From assembly GCF_000745895.1 (NCBI RefSeq), contig NZ_JQKE01000021.1, forward strand, positions 1 to 42,999: 42,999 nt of DNA, in the 5' to 3' direction. The notes beneath the pieces were generated by a model. That model was not told the DNA's origin. It was given only the letters and a program-made list of their open reading frames with translations, and ran no database searches. Made by a program: the position numbers and the translations under genes. Within the stretch, counting starts at the first letter, position 1. Each line of letters begins with the position of its first letter. Below are positions 32,870 to 42,725 of this stretch, in pieces. The stretch is from Stenoxybacter acetivorans DSM 19021. Its GTDB lineage: Bacteria; Pseudomonadota; Gammaproteobacteria; Burkholderiales; Neisseriaceae.

Positions 32870-34267
32870 ATGAAAATCGTGATTCTTGGCTGCGGACAAG
32901 TCGGTTCTACTGTAGCACAAAATTTGGCGGTTATTCCCAACAATGACGTTACCATTATTGATGTTGATGAAAATACACTGAAAAACCTAAGCAACAAACT
33001 TGATGTGCAAACCATTTTGGGCAATGCCGCTTCGCCCGTTATTTTGGCATCTGCCGGTGCCAATGACGCCGATTTACTGTTGGCACTGACACGCAGCGAT
33101 GAAACCAACTTGGTTGCCTGTAAAATTGCCGCCACTTTGTTTAACGTTCCCGGTTGTGTGGCACGCATCCGCCGCAGTGAATATTTGGAATACAAAACCG
33201 GACTTGAAGACCACCCCACAAGTTTGAGTTTGTTTGATATAACCGAATCCATCAATCCGGAACAATTGGTAACCGAACAATTGGTTGGTTTGTTAAAACA
33301 CACGGGTTCTTTGCAAGTATTGCGTTTTGCCGATGATAAGGTACGCATGGTTGTGATGCGGGCAACAAAAGGCGGCTTGTTGGTGGGCAAGCCCCTGTCG
33401 GATATTCCTGCACACTTACCCGTTGGCGTGGATTGTCAAATTTGCGCGGTGTACCGCAACAATCGATTGATTATTCCTTCAGCTCAAACCGTATTGATTG
33501 AAGGCGATGAAGTCTTTTTCCTCGCCGCCACTGACCGTGTATCGGAAGTGATGCGTGAACTGCGTCCCGACGGTCAGCGCACCCGCCGAGTCATGATTGC
33601 CGGCGGCGGCAATATCGGTTTCAGACTGTCCAAACAAATAGAAAATGATTTTGACATCAAAATCATCGAATTAAATCCCAAACGGGCTGAATGGCTGGCT
33701 GAAAACTTAAACAGCACTTTGGTGCTGCAAGGCAGTGCCACCGACGAATCTCTGCTGGAAAATGAATATATTGATGAAATTGATGTCTTTTGCGCCCTCA
33801 CGAACGATGATGAAAACAACATCATGTCGGGCATGTTGGCAAAAAATCGCGGTGCAAAAAGAGTAATGTCATTAATCAACCGCTCCAGTTATGTGGATTT
33901 ACTGGAAGGCAACACCATTGATATTGTGATTTCACCGCATTTAATCACCATAGGATCAATTCTCACGCATGTGCGCCAAGGCGATATTGTGGTGGTTCAC
34001 CCTTTGCGGCGTGGTGAGGCGGAAGCCGTGGAAGTGGTGATACACGGCGACAAACACACGTCCCGTTTAATTGGACGCGCCGTAGAAGAGCTGGTGCTGC
34101 CTGAAGGTTGTTACGTGGGCGCGGTCGTGCGCGGCAACGAAGTATTTATGGGACACAAAAACACAATACTGGCAGACGGCGATCATTTAATTTTCTTTAT
34201 GTCCCGCCGCCATGCCATTCACGAGTTGGAAAAATTGATTCAAGTAAAAATCGGCTTTTTTGGTTAG
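32870..34267 (+). CDS. trkA: Trk potassium uptake system, NAD-binding subunit
   Basis: TrkA is the cytoplasmic gating ring of the Trk potassium transporter and binds NAD(H) or ATP. The 465 residues contain two RCK units: the first Rossmann motif is MKIVILGCGQVGSTVAQNL at the N terminus, with a TrkA-C domain at about 140-225; the second is VMIAGGGNIGFRLSKQIE at about 240, with its own TrkA-C domain near the end. trkH follows 28 bases later. The start has no clear ribosome binding site because an uptake-like 12-mer occupies that position. Confidence 0.97.
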   Translation: MKIVILGCGQVGSTVAQNLAVIPNNDVTIIDVDENTLKNLSNKLDVQTILGNAASPVILASAGANDADLLLALTRSDETNLVACKIAATLFNVPGCVARIRRSEYLEYKTGLEDHPTSLSLFDITESINPEQLVTEQLVGLLKHTGSLQVLRFADDKVRMVVMRATKGGLLVGKPLSDIPAHLPVGVDCQICAVYRNNRLIIPSAQTVLIEGDEVFFLAATDRVSEVMRELRPDGQRTRRVMIAGGGNIGFRLSKQIENDFDIKIIELNPKRAEWLAENLNSTLVLQGSATDESLLENEYIDEIDVFCALTNDDENNIMSGMLAKNRGAKRVMSLINRSSYVDLLEGNTIDIVISPHLITIGSILTHVRQGDIVVVHPLRRGEAEAVEVVIHGDKHTSRLIGRAVEELVLPEGCYVGAVVRGNEVFMGHKNTILADGDHLIFFMSRRHAIHELEKLIQVKIGFFG

Positions 34268-34295
34268 ATTCGATTGAATTATCAAGGCTTAAAAT

Positions 34296-35750
34296 ATGTA
34301 CAAAATTGCGCCCATTATTCACGTTATTGCCAAAATCGGCTTTTTGTTTTGCCCGATATTATTGATTCCGGCATTGGTGTCGCTGCGGTATCACGACGGT
34401 GTTTTTTCGGCTTTCGGCAGCGCGGCATTGATTACCTTATTGCTGTCTTTTGCCGCTTGGTTATTAACCATACGCCACCGCCGAGAAATGCGTACCCGTG
34501 ATGGTTTTACATTGGTGTTTTTAATGTGGATTGGTTTTTCAGTATTGGCGTCTTTGCCCTTTTATTTATTTTTGCCGAATTTAAGTTTTACCGATGCGTT
34601 TTTTGAAGCCATTTCCGGTTTAACCACCACCGGTGCCACCATTTTTACTGATTTAAACCACCTTGCGCCCTCTTTGAATTTTTGGCGGCACATGCTCAAT
34701 TGGCTGGGCGGCATGGGCATTATTGTATTGGCAGTCGCCATTTTGCCGATGCTGGGCGTAGGCGGTACACAGCTGTTCAAAGCAGAAATTCCCGGCATTA
34801 ACAAAGACAGTAAAATGGCACCGCGTATTTCACAAACGGCCAAAAATCTGTGGATTATCTATGTATTTTTCACCTTAATCACCTTTATTGCCTTGCGTTT
34901 GGCGGGTATGGGCTGGTTTGATGCCATTTGCCATGCCATGTCGGCGTTTTCTCTGGGCGGTTTTTCCACTTACGACAACAGCATTGCGCACTTTAATTCC
35001 ATTGCCATCGAAATTGTTTTGTCAATTGCATCCATCATCGGTGCCATTAACTTTACCAACCACTTTTATGCTTTCCGTCACAAAACCCTGCGCCACTACT
35101 GGCAAGATGAAGAAGTACGCACCACTTTAACCTTGCTTTCAGCCAGCATTGTGGTGATTGCTTTGTATTTGTGGTTTAAGGATTTTTACAGCTTAGGTGA
35201 ATCATTTCGCCACGTGGGTTTTAATGTTATCTCCATTGCATTGGCAAATGGCTATGCCAGTGTGGATTTTGCCCTGTGGCCGCTGGTTGCTTCGTTATGG
35301 ATGTATTTTTTGGCAAACATCCTCGCCAATGCCGGTTCTGCCGGCGGCGGTATCAAAACCATACGCGCCATTGTGCTGTTTAAATTCAGTCTGCGCGAAA
35401 TGATGATTATGATGCACCCCAACGCTGTGCGCACCGTTAAAATCAACGGTAAAAATATTTCCGACCGCATTGCATTGACGGTATTGGCATTTATTTTTGT
35501 GTACTTTATGACTGTAGTAATGTTCACCTTTTTGCTGATGATAAGCGGCTTGGATTTTATTTCTTCGATGACCGCAGTCATCGCCTGCATCACCAACGCC
35601 GGGCCGGGTTTGGGCGCAGTCGGTCCTGCCGGCAACTATGCTTTATTGTCTGACCTGCAAAAATGGTTGTGCACCGCCGTGATGCTGCTCGGACGGTTGG
35701 AAATTTTCACCGTATTTATCTTGTTTACACCCGCATATTGGCGCAAATAA
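34296..35750 (+). CDS. trkH: Trk potassium uptake protein, membrane subunit
   Basis: TrkH is the inner-membrane potassium channel subunit of Trk. The 484 residues include four M1-P-M2 repeats with selectivity-filter-like loops: ISGLTTTGATIF, MSAFSLGGFSTYD, NILANAGSAGGGIKTIRA (intramembrane gating loop) and CITNAGPGLGAVGPAGNYA. The N-terminal helices and GGMGIIVLAVAILPMLGVGG are typical. Length equals E. coli TrkH. It is co-transcribed with trkA, and an uptake-sequence hairpin follows. Confidence 0.97.
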   Translation: MYKIAPIIHVIAKIGFLFCPILLIPALVSLRYHDGVFSAFGSAALITLLLSFAAWLLTIRHRREMRTRDGFTLVFLMWIGFSVLASLPFYLFLPNLSFTDAFFEAISGLTTTGATIFTDLNHLAPSLNFWRHMLNWLGGMGIIVLAVAILPMLGVGGTQLFKAEIPGINKDSKMAPRISQTAKNLWIIYVFFTLITFIALRLAGMGWFDAICHAMSAFSLGGFSTYDNSIAHFNSIAIEIVLSIASIIGAINFTNHFYAFRHKTLRHYWQDEEVRTTLTLLSASIVVIALYLWFKDFYSLGESFRHVGFNVISIALANGYASVDFALWPLVASLWMYFLANILANAGSAGGGIKTIRAIVLFKFSLREMMIMMHPNAVRTVKINGKNISDRIALTVLAFIFVYFMTVVMFTFLLMISGLDFISSMTAVIACITNAGPGLGAVGPAGNYALLSDLQKWLCTAVMLLGRLEIFTVFILFTPAYWRK

Positions 35751-35751
35751 A

Positions 35752-35798
35752 GGCTGCCTGAAAAAGCCATTAATCGTGTTAATGTCTTTCAGGCAGCC
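35752..35798. terminator. Uptake-sequence inverted pair between trkH and terC
   Basis: GGCTGCCTGAAA (35752-35763) pairs with TTTCAGGCAGCC (35787-35798) over a 23-base loop. The left arm is an exact uptake sequence (35751-35762), the right arm has one mismatch. It lies between convergent genes and starts one base after the trkH stop, a likely shared terminator. Confidence 0.65.
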
Positions 35799-35870
35799 CA
35801 AAACAAACCGATAACAATTGCCTAAATAGTTTTAATAAATGGGTTAAATCAATTTAATCCATTTATCGCT

Positions 35871-36845
35871 TTATGCTTCATCGGGTTTGTGAAACACCCA
35901 TGATGCCGCCACCGACAAAATCAATGCCGTAAAAATAACCGCCAAAGAAATGGTTACCGGAATATGAAACCAATGCGAAATCAGCATTTTGACACCAATA
36001 AAAGTCAGCACAAACGCCAAGCCGTATTGCAGATAAGCAAATCGTTCCACCACATTGGCAAGCAAGAAATACATGGCACGCAAGCCCAACACGGCAAATA
36101 AATTAGAAGTCAGCGCAATAAACGGATCGGTGGTTACCGCAAAAACGGCAGGAATGCTGTCCACGGCAAAAATCACATCGCTTAGCTCCACCATAATCAA
36201 CACCAATAACAATGGTGTGGCAAGCCGTTTGCCGTTTTCAATGGTAAAGAATTTTTCTCGGTCTAAATTTTTACTGATGCGCATGTGGCGAGTCAGCCAT
36301 TGAATAAGGCGATTGTGTTCAAAATCCGGATCTTCTTCTTTTGACGGCACCATCATTTTCAAGCCGCTGTATATCAAAAATGCACCGAAAAAATACAGTA
36401 TCCATTTAAATTCACCCACCAATACCGCACCGAAACCCACTAAAATGGTACGTAAAATAATCGCACCAAACACGCCATACAGCAATACGCGATGCTGATA
36501 CGCGGCAGGAATTTTGAAATAGCTGAAAATCATCACAAACACAAAAATATTGTCCACCGCCAATGATTTTTCCAGCACATACGCCGTGATAAACAGCAAA
36601 ACATGATCTCGCGCCGATTCTGAACCAATGGCGGGGTTATCTGCGAACCTGAAATACAGCCACAATGCAAACGCCATAGATACCGTTACCCAAGTCACAC
36701 TCCATATCAAAGCCTCTTTAGTGCTGACTTTATGTACACCTTCTTTTTTTAATGCCAGCATATCAATGGCAATCATCACCAAAATAACGGCAAAAAATAC
36801 CGCATAAAACATCGGAGTACCCACAGTGTGTACGTGGTGTTGCAT
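35871..36845 (-). CDS. TerC/Alx-family membrane protein (putative manganese exporter)
   Basis: A 324-residue inner-membrane protein of the TerC family, closest in plan to E. coli Alx, which exports manganese. About nine helices are expected. The two conserved acidic motifs are LEKSLAVDNIFVFVMIF and ELSDVIFAVDSIPAVFAVTT, and NLFAVLGLRAMYFLLA and YLQYGLAFVLTFIGVKM follow as usual. Only 102 bases separate the start from rpmE, so there is no room for the yybP-ykoY manganese riboswitch that precedes alx in other bacteria. It has no operon link to the TerB-like gene at 23096. Confidence 0.9.
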   Translation of the reverse strand: MQHHVHTVGTPMFYAVFFAVILVMIAIDMLALKKEGVHKVSTKEALIWSVTWVTVSMAFALWLYFRFADNPAIGSESARDHVLLFITAYVLEKSLAVDNIFVFVMIFSYFKIPAAYQHRVLLYGVFGAIILRTILVGFGAVLVGEFKWILYFFGAFLIYSGLKMMVPSKEEDPDFEHNRLIQWLTRHMRISKNLDREKFFTIENGKRLATPLLLVLIMVELSDVIFAVDSIPAVFAVTTDPFIALTSNLFAVLGLRAMYFLLANVVERFAYLQYGLAFVLTFIGVKMLISHWFHIPVTISLAVIFTALILSVAASWVFHKPDEA

Positions 36846-36903
36846 GGTGTTGTCTTTCGTTAATCAATTGAATAAAATAAAATTTTCATTCTGAGCCACT
36901 GTA

Positions 36904-36933
36904 AAAAAAGACTGCTGTAACAGCAGTCTTTTT
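36904..36933 (-). terminator. Intrinsic terminator of rpmE
   Basis: AAAAAGACTGCTG (36905-36917) and CAGCAGTCTTTTT (36921-36933) form a perfect 13-pair stem with a three-base loop, 15 bases after the rpmE stop. T-runs flank it on both strands. Because terC begins 60 bases further on, read-through would feed terC. Confidence 0.85.
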
Positions 36934-36947
36934 CAGGCAACAAACGA

Positions 36948-37166
36948 TTACCCCCGTTTGAACATATTGCCGAATTTCTGGTTGAATTTATCCACTCGTC
37001 CGGTTGAGTCAACAATTTTCTGTTTGCCGGTATAGAAAGGATGGCATTCAGAGCAAACCTCAATATTGAAGTGGTCTTTTCCCATTGCTGAACGGGTAGT
37101 GAATGTATTGCCGCAAGAGCAGGCAATGGTTACATCGTGGTAATCGGGGTGAATATCGGTTTTCAT
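36948..37166 (-). CDS. rpmE: 50S ribosomal protein L31 (zinc-binding type)
   Basis: L31 bridges the ribosomal subunits. The 72 residues start [20 protein letters not shown] and contain the zinc ligands in CSCG and [14 protein letters not shown], marking the C+ (zinc-loaded) paralogue; the zinc-free RpmE2 is not in the window. The ATG at 37166 has AAAGGA upstream; the TTG just before it is not needed. The gene is followed by a strong terminator. Confidence 0.97.
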   Translation of the reverse strand: MKTDIHPDYHDVTIACSCGNTFTTRSAMGKDHFNIEVCSECHPFYTGKQKIVDSTGRVDKFNQKFGNMFKRG

Positions 37167-37290
37167 CAAAAATCCTTTCGGTCAGCGGGCACAGGGGTTT
37201 TGCCTGCGCTTCATTAGCAATCATGGCGAATAGCCAAACGTTGGATTATACACAAATATTCTTTGCCAATCAAGTTGGCAGCAGATGGTC

Positions 37291-37800
37291 TCATTCTGCT
37301 TTCGCAACATCACTCATTAACACTGTTCCTGCCAAATAATCATACAAAAATTGACGTTGCAGATTAAAAAAAGCAAAGCCCCAAGGCAAAATCCACCACA
37401 GTAATGCCGCAAATACTGCCTGTTTGGCGGCAATATCCGCATGGCGTAATGCCCAATAAGCCAATAATGGTATCAGCACCAAAAACAAACACGCCCAAAT
37501 AAAACGCATACGCAGCTGCAATCTGTTTGGCGGTTGCCCTGCCGTATTTTGCAAATGAATACGCCATACTTTCATTGGTAAAGTTTGCCCGCGCCGCCAA
37601 TTGGTTTGGCAATACCACCACCAAGCGGCCAGAAAAGACACGCTCACCGCCAATTTAGCCAACACGGGAACATCGGGCAAAAATGTAACCAATACACCGC
37701 TGAACACCGCCGCTGCCGCACTTACTGCCGCCAGCAGCAAACCTTCGTAGCACAGTGCAGCAAAACGGCGTTTCAGTGAAGCAGGCGCAGAATACAACAT
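37291..37800 (-). CDS. RDD-family membrane protein
   Basis: A 169-residue inner-membrane protein with an RDD domain. The first helix starts with the family arginine in ASLKRRFAALCYEGLLLAAV, although the usual R-x-x-D-D reads as R-x-x-x-x-Y-E here. QTNWRRGQTLPMKVWRIHL is the typical cytoplasmic loop after helix 2, and the last helix precedes FLYDYLAGTVLM. Function is unknown; some RDD proteins act in ion transport. It is the last gene downstream of dapB in the leftward group. Confidence 0.88.
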   Translation of the reverse strand: MLYSAPASLKRRFAALCYEGLLLAAVSAAAAVFSGVLVTFLPDVPVLAKLAVSVSFLAAWWWYCQTNWRRGQTLPMKVWRIHLQNTAGQPPNRLQLRMRFIWACLFLVLIPLLAYWALRHADIAAKQAVFAALLWWILPWGFAFFNLQRQFLYDYLAGTVLMSDVAKAE

Positions 37801-37845
37801 ATTATTTCTTCTGTTTATTTTAAAAATCGATATTAAAACAATTGG

Positions 37846-38664
<819 letters not shown>

Positions 38665-38710
38665 TCAGTACTTTCTTTCATTTTTATCTGATTGAATAAC
38701 AAAATTATCA

Positions 38711-39082
38711 TTACAACGATTTGCCCGTATCGGCTGCGGGAGCAATTTTAGGCATTGCATCACCGCTGAATTCAGTTAATACATCTTCTTCATTGAAAAA
38801 TAAGGTGAGTGAACGCTCTTCTTCAACCACACCGTTTCGTGAAACGGTAAACACATAATCCCAGCGATTGCGGTGAAGTGGGTCTCGCAATAGCGGTGTA
38901 CCCAGCAATATTTGCACTTGCTGGCGAGTCATACCGATTTTGAGTTGGCGCAGCGCATCGGCATCCAACTCATTACCTTGTATTACTTGCAGTTTGTAGG
39001 AAGGAAAATTCGACACCCGATCGGCGGAACACGCACTCAAACCCAGAGCCAATACGACCGATAAGCAAAGACTTTTGTTCAC
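38711..39082 (-). CDS. bamE: Outer-membrane assembly lipoprotein BamE
   Basis: BamE (SmpA/OmlA) is a small lipoprotein of the BAM complex that inserts beta-barrels into the outer membrane. I choose the GTG at 39082, preceded by GAGG, giving 123 residues: VNKSLCLSVVLALGLSAC with the lipobox LSAC. The longer frame from 39151 would bury the signal peptide. The SmpA/OmlA domain shows QLKIGMTRQQVQILLGTPLL and NRWDYVFTVSRNG. dapB follows 52 bases later and fur is divergent. Confidence 0.95.
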   Translation of the reverse strand: MNKSLCLSVVLALGLSACSADRVSNFPSYKLQVIQGNELDADALRQLKIGMTRQQVQILLGTPLLRDPLHRNRWDYVFTVSRNGVVEEERSLTLFFNEEDVLTEFSGDAMPKIAPAADTGKSL

Positions 39083-39198
39083 GGAAAACCTCAATTCAGA
39101 AGAAAGCGGCAACCGCACCTTGCCAGACAAGAATGAAGTGCAATCACCCAAAAATGTGCGTATTATAACGGCTATTGACCAATATGGGACGATTGTCC

Positions 39199-39636
39199 AT
39201 GAATGAAAACATTACCCAATTAAAAGACAGCGGCTTGAAAATCACCGGACCGCGATTAAAAATTTTGGATTTGTTTGAAACCCGTCCTGATGAACACATG
39301 AGCGCAGAAGACGTGTACCGTGTTTTGCTGGAAGAAGGCATTGAAATTGGTGTAGCTACCATTTACCGCGTGTTAATGCAATTTGAGCAAGCGGGTATTT
39401 TGCTGCGCCACCACTTTGAAACCGGCAAAGCCATCTACGAATTAAACCGCGGCGGGCATCACGACCATATTGTGTGTATTAAATGTGGCAAAATCACTGA
39501 ATTTTGCAATAACGAAATCGAAGTCCTGCAGAAAAAAATTGCCAAAGACAACGGTTATCGAATTGTGGACCACGCGCTTTATATGTATGGCGTATGTACT
39601 GATTGTCAGCAGCAAGGAAAATATAATAAATTTTAA
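39199..39636 (+). CDS. fur: Ferric uptake regulator
   Basis: Fur represses iron-uptake genes when loaded with Fe2+. From the ATG at 39199 the protein has 145 residues starting MNENITQLKDSGLKITGPRL. The winged helix with SAEDVYRVLLEEGIEIGVAT and TIYRVLMQFEQAGILLRHHF covers the first 80 residues. Metal sites are in GGHHDHIVCIKCGKITEFC and in the C-terminal CTDC. Starts at 39184 (ATG) or 39175 (TTG) would add a few residues; none has a clear ribosome binding site. A likely target in the window is the Fur box at 18555-18570. Confidence 0.97.
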   Translation: MNENITQLKDSGLKITGPRLKILDLFETRPDEHMSAEDVYRVLLEEGIEIGVATIYRVLMQFEQAGILLRHHFETGKAIYELNRGGHHDHIVCIKCGKITEFCNNEIEVLQKKIAKDNGYRIVDHALYMYGVCTDCQQQGKYNKF

Positions 39637-39643
39637 CGTTTTC

Positions 39644-39655
39644 AGGCTGCCTGAA
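39644..39655 (+). repeat. DNA uptake sequence downstream of fur
   Basis: Exact AGGCTGCCTGAA seven bases beyond the fur stop. With flanking bases, TTTCAGG-CTG-CCTGAAA makes a short hairpin that may help end fur transcription. Confidence 0.85.
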
Positions 39656-39846
39656 ACAGTATTACCGATCAATGCTTTCATATTACTTATTAGCCGATTA
39701 TAAATAACCCTTCAGGGCGGTAGCCTAAAAATCGGTGAGTCAATTTTTGTGTCATCACCGCGCAGTATGAATTTTTCAGTATCTTGTGCTGATAGATGCG
39801 GCGGCATAACCGCAAACTTTTAAATTCTGCAAAAGAGGAAATAACA

Positions 39847-42285
39847 ATGTGGAGTATTATTTTAATGTTGGTACTGCTGGGTGTCGCTGCTTATTGGCGG
39901 GCCGGCGGCTGGACTATGGCAGTTGCCGCCATTGTTGGTTTGGCTTTGGGCGGCGGTAGCCTTTGGTTTGTGGGTGCAGTATTGGTGGCAGTCATCGCCG
40001 TATTGTGTTGTTACCCGACGGTGCGCCGTTTCATCACCGAACCGATTTTTGCTCTGTTCAAAAAAGTAACACCCGCCATGTCAGAAACCGAGCAAGAAGC
40101 CATCAATGCCGGCACGGTTTGGTGGGACGGTGAATTGTTTTCAGGTAGCCCAGACTTCAATCAATTACGCGCCTACCCCAACCCCGTATTAAGTGAAGAA
40201 GAGCAAGCATTTCTGGATGGTCCGACAGAAGTTCTGTGCCAAATGCTCAATGACTGGGACATTACCCATACTCGCCGTGATTTACCGCCTGAAGTGTGGC
40301 AATTCATCAGAAACAATGGCTTTTTGGGCATGATTATTAAAAAGAAATATGGCGGCTTAGAATTTTCCAATTATGCCCATGCCAAAGTGGTTACTAAAGT
40401 TGCCACGCGTTCCGCTACCGCCGCAGTAACGGTGATGGTGCCGAATTCTTTGGGACCGGGTGAGTTATTACAACACTACGGTACAGACGCCCAAAAAGAC
40501 TATTATTTACCGCGCTTGGCGAAAGGCATTGATATTCCCTGCTTTGCCTTAACCAGCCCTTATGCCGGCTCTGATGCCAACAATATTCCCGATTTCGGCG
40601 TGGTGTGCAAAGGTGATTTTACCGACCCCATCAGCGGTGAAGAGCGCAAAGATATTCTCGGTATTCGCGTGTCATGGGAAAAACGCTGGATTACCTTAGC
40701 TCCGATTGCCACCGTATTGGGGCTGGCATTCAAAATGTACGATCCCGATGGTTTATTGGGCGATAAGAAAGACATTGGCATCACCTGCGCCTTGGTGCCA
40801 ACACAAGTAGCGGGTGTGAACATTGGGCGGCGGCATTACCCTGGCGGTTGCGTGTTTATGAACGGACCAACTTGGGGCAAAGACGTATTTATTCCGCTGG
40901 ATTATGTCATCGGCGGCGTGGAATACGCAGGGCGCGGCTGGCAAATGCTGATTGAATGCCTGTCGGTTGGCCGTTGCATTTCTTTGCCTGCCAATTCTGT
41001 GGCAGCCGGCAAAACAGCCAGTTATACCACTGCTTTGTACGCCCGTATCCGAGATCAATTTGGGTTGCCTATTGGTCGGTTTGAGGGTGTTGATGAAGCC
41101 ATTGCCCGCATCGGTGCATATACCTATCAAATGGAAGCGGCACAAGACTTGGCGCTCACCGCCTTAGATTTGGGCGAAAGACCAAGCGTGATTTCAGCAA
41201 TACTGAAATACCACAACACCGAACGTTACCGCAAAGTAATCAACGATGCCATGGACGTACACGGCGGACGCACCGTGGTTTTGGGACCGCGCAACTATTT
41301 GGCGGGCGGCTACCAAAGCATACCGATTGCCATTACCGTAGAAGGCGCAAACATTCTTACCCGCAGCCTGATGATTTTCGGACAAGGAGCAATTCGCTGC
41401 CACCCGTTTGTATTAAAAGAAATGCAAGCGGCGCAAAGCAACGATTTCAAATCTTTTGATCAATTGCTTACCGATCACATTCACTTTGCGTTTTGTAACA
41501 GCTACCGCAGTTTTTGGCTGGGCTTAACCAACGGCTATTTCAGCAAATCCCCCACACGGGGTGTAACTGCCCCGTATTACAAACAAATGACACGTCTTGC
41601 TGCCAACTTTGCCCTGCTGGCAGACATGTGCATGTTGAGTTTGGGCGGCAAACTGAAATTCAAAGAAAAATTATCTGCACGTTTGGGCGATGTGTTATCA
41701 CAACTCTACATCTGCAGTGCCGTACTGAAACGTTTTGAACGCGATGGTAGCCCCAAAGCCGATGAACCATTAATGCGTTATGCCGCTCAACAAGCCTTGT
41801 ACGATGCGCAAACCGCCATTGACGGCGTATTAAAAAACCTGCCCTTGCGCCCCTTGGCATGGAAACTGCGCATACTCATTTTACCGCTTGGTTTACACAT
41901 CACCCCGCCAAGCGACAAATTGGGCAGTGAAACAGCAAAAGTGATGATGCAAGGCGATGATACCTTGGCTCGGCTGACTCAAGGCATGTTTATACCAAAA
42001 GACGAAAGCGATCCTGTGGGCGTGTTAAAAACCGCACACGAAGCCGTTATTGCCGCCGAACCCACAGAGAAAAAACTGCACAAAGCACTGCGCAGCGGCG
42101 AATTAACTGCACCATCACCTGCCGCTCAATTGCAAGAAGCATTGGATAAAGGATTGATAACACAAGAAGAGTTTGAACAGCTTACTCGCTCACGCCAATT
42201 GAAACGCGATTGCATTATGGTGGACGACTTTGATATGCAGTTACAGCAACACGATACTGACTTACTTAACCGCCATGTGTTCTAA
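39847..42285 (+). CDS. fadE: Acyl-CoA dehydrogenase FadE (membrane-linked)
   Basis: FadE catalyses the first oxidation step of fatty-acid beta-oxidation. From the ATG at 39847 (AGAGGAA upstream) the protein has 812 residues, matching E. coli FadE. Two N-terminal hydrophobic helices (SIILMLVLLGVAAYW and following) precede the acyl-CoA dehydrogenase core: FIRNNGFLGMIIKKKYGGLE, CFALTSPYAGSDA (FAD-binding), and the catalytic C-terminal part with YHNTERYRKVINDAMDVHGG. The last 250 residues are the DUF1974 extension specific to FadE. A strong terminator follows. It stands alone between fur and a broken small gene. Confidence 0.96.
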   Translation: MWSIILMLVLLGVAAYWRAGGWTMAVAAIVGLALGGGSLWFVGAVLVAVIAVLCCYPTVRRFITEPIFALFKKVTPAMSETEQEAINAGTVWWDGELFSGSPDFNQLRAYPNPVLSEEEQAFLDGPTEVLCQMLNDWDITHTRRDLPPEVWQFIRNNGFLGMIIKKKYGGLEFSNYAHAKVVTKVATRSATAAVTVMVPNSLGPGELLQHYGTDAQKDYYLPRLAKGIDIPCFALTSPYAGSDANNIPDFGVVCKGDFTDPISGEERKDILGIRVSWEKRWITLAPIATVLGLAFKMYDPDGLLGDKKDIGITCALVPTQVAGVNIGRRHYPGGCVFMNGPTWGKDVFIPLDYVIGGVEYAGRGWQMLIECLSVGRCISLPANSVAAGKTASYTTALYARIRDQFGLPIGRFEGVDEAIARIGAYTYQMEAAQDLALTALDLGERPSVISAILKYHNTERYRKVINDAMDVHGGRTVVLGPRNYLAGGYQSIPIAITVEGANILTRSLMIFGQGAIRCHPFVLKEMQAAQSNDFKSFDQLLTDHIHFAFCNSYRSFWLGLTNGYFSKSPTRGVTAPYYKQMTRLAANFALLADMCMLSLGGKLKFKEKLSARLGDVLSQLYICSAVLKRFERDGSPKADEPLMRYAAQQALYDAQTAIDGVLKNLPLRPLAWKLRILILPLGLHITPPSDKLGSETAKVMMQGDDTLARLTQGMFIPKDESDPVGVLKTAHEAVIAAEPTEKKLHKALRSGELTAPSPAAQLQEALDKGLITQEEFEQLTRSRQLKRDCIMVDDFDMQLQQHDTDLLNRHVF

Positions 42286-42305
42286 ATCAACTAATTGATT
42301 ATTCT

Positions 42306-42344
42306 GAAAACTTCCAACGCTGTTGGAAGTTTTCCTGTTTTTTT
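42306..42344 (+). terminator. Intrinsic terminator of fadE
   Basis: GAAAACTTCCAAC (42306-42318) and GTTGGAAGTTTTC (42322-42334) form a perfect 13-pair stem with loop GCT, followed by CTGTTTTTTTA. It lies 20 bases after the fadE stop. Confidence 0.9.
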
Positions 42345-42395
42345 ATTGAAGCATTTTTCAAGAAACTGACGGTATCATTTTAATGAAAGAAAACG

Positions 42396-42722
42396 ATGAG
42401 TCATAAAATTCGTATCGTTTTTCGTGGAGAAATAATTGAAGGAAAAGCGAAAGCAGAAGTTAAAGCGCATGCTGCCCAATTATTTAAAATTTCACCTGAA
42501 CGGATTGATCGGATTTTTTCCGGCAAACCGATTGTGTTGAAAAAAGATCTATCGGCAGATGAGGGGTTGCGTTACCAAAATGCACTGGAAAAAATTGGTA
42601 TGCGTGCTCATATTGAAACAATGGAAGAAATATTGAAACCAGTAAATACATCTTCACAATCGCACAATAAAAAAGAGGCGAACTCTATTTCGAGGGCGTT
42701 CAAAATTCTGTGTCAGTGTTAA
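42396..42722 (+). pseudogene. Small gene truncated by an IS256-family element
   Basis: The 108-residue frame begins MSHKIRIVFRGEIIEGKAKA and continues with LFKISPERIDRIFSGKPIVL and LRYQNALEKIGMRAHIET. This resembles a small domain found at the N terminus of some RDD- and DUF805-type membrane proteins of proteobacteria. The last nine residues (RAFKILCQC) are encoded by the insertion sequence: from about base 42694 the frame runs into its terminal repeat. The original protein was therefore longer and probably had a membrane part, now lost or displaced beyond the element. Confidence 0.65.
42694..42720. mobile_element. Terminal inverted repeat of the IS256-family element
   Basis: GGGCGTTCAAAATTCTGTGTC read on the minus strand gives GACACAGAATTTTGAACGCCC, a tip common to IS256-family elements. 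It marks the left boundary; the other end is outside the window. Confidence 0.6.
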
Positions 42723-42725
42723 ATC

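Noticed and set aside
23096-36845. A tellurite-resistance system made of the TerB-like gene and the TerC-family gene
   Set aside because: The genes are about 12 kb apart on opposite strands, terA/terD/terZ are absent, and the TerC protein is of the Alx manganese-exporter type.
36846-36947. yybP-ykoY manganese riboswitch before the TerC/Alx gene
   Set aside because: Only 102 bases are available, and they are mostly occupied by the rpmE terminator.
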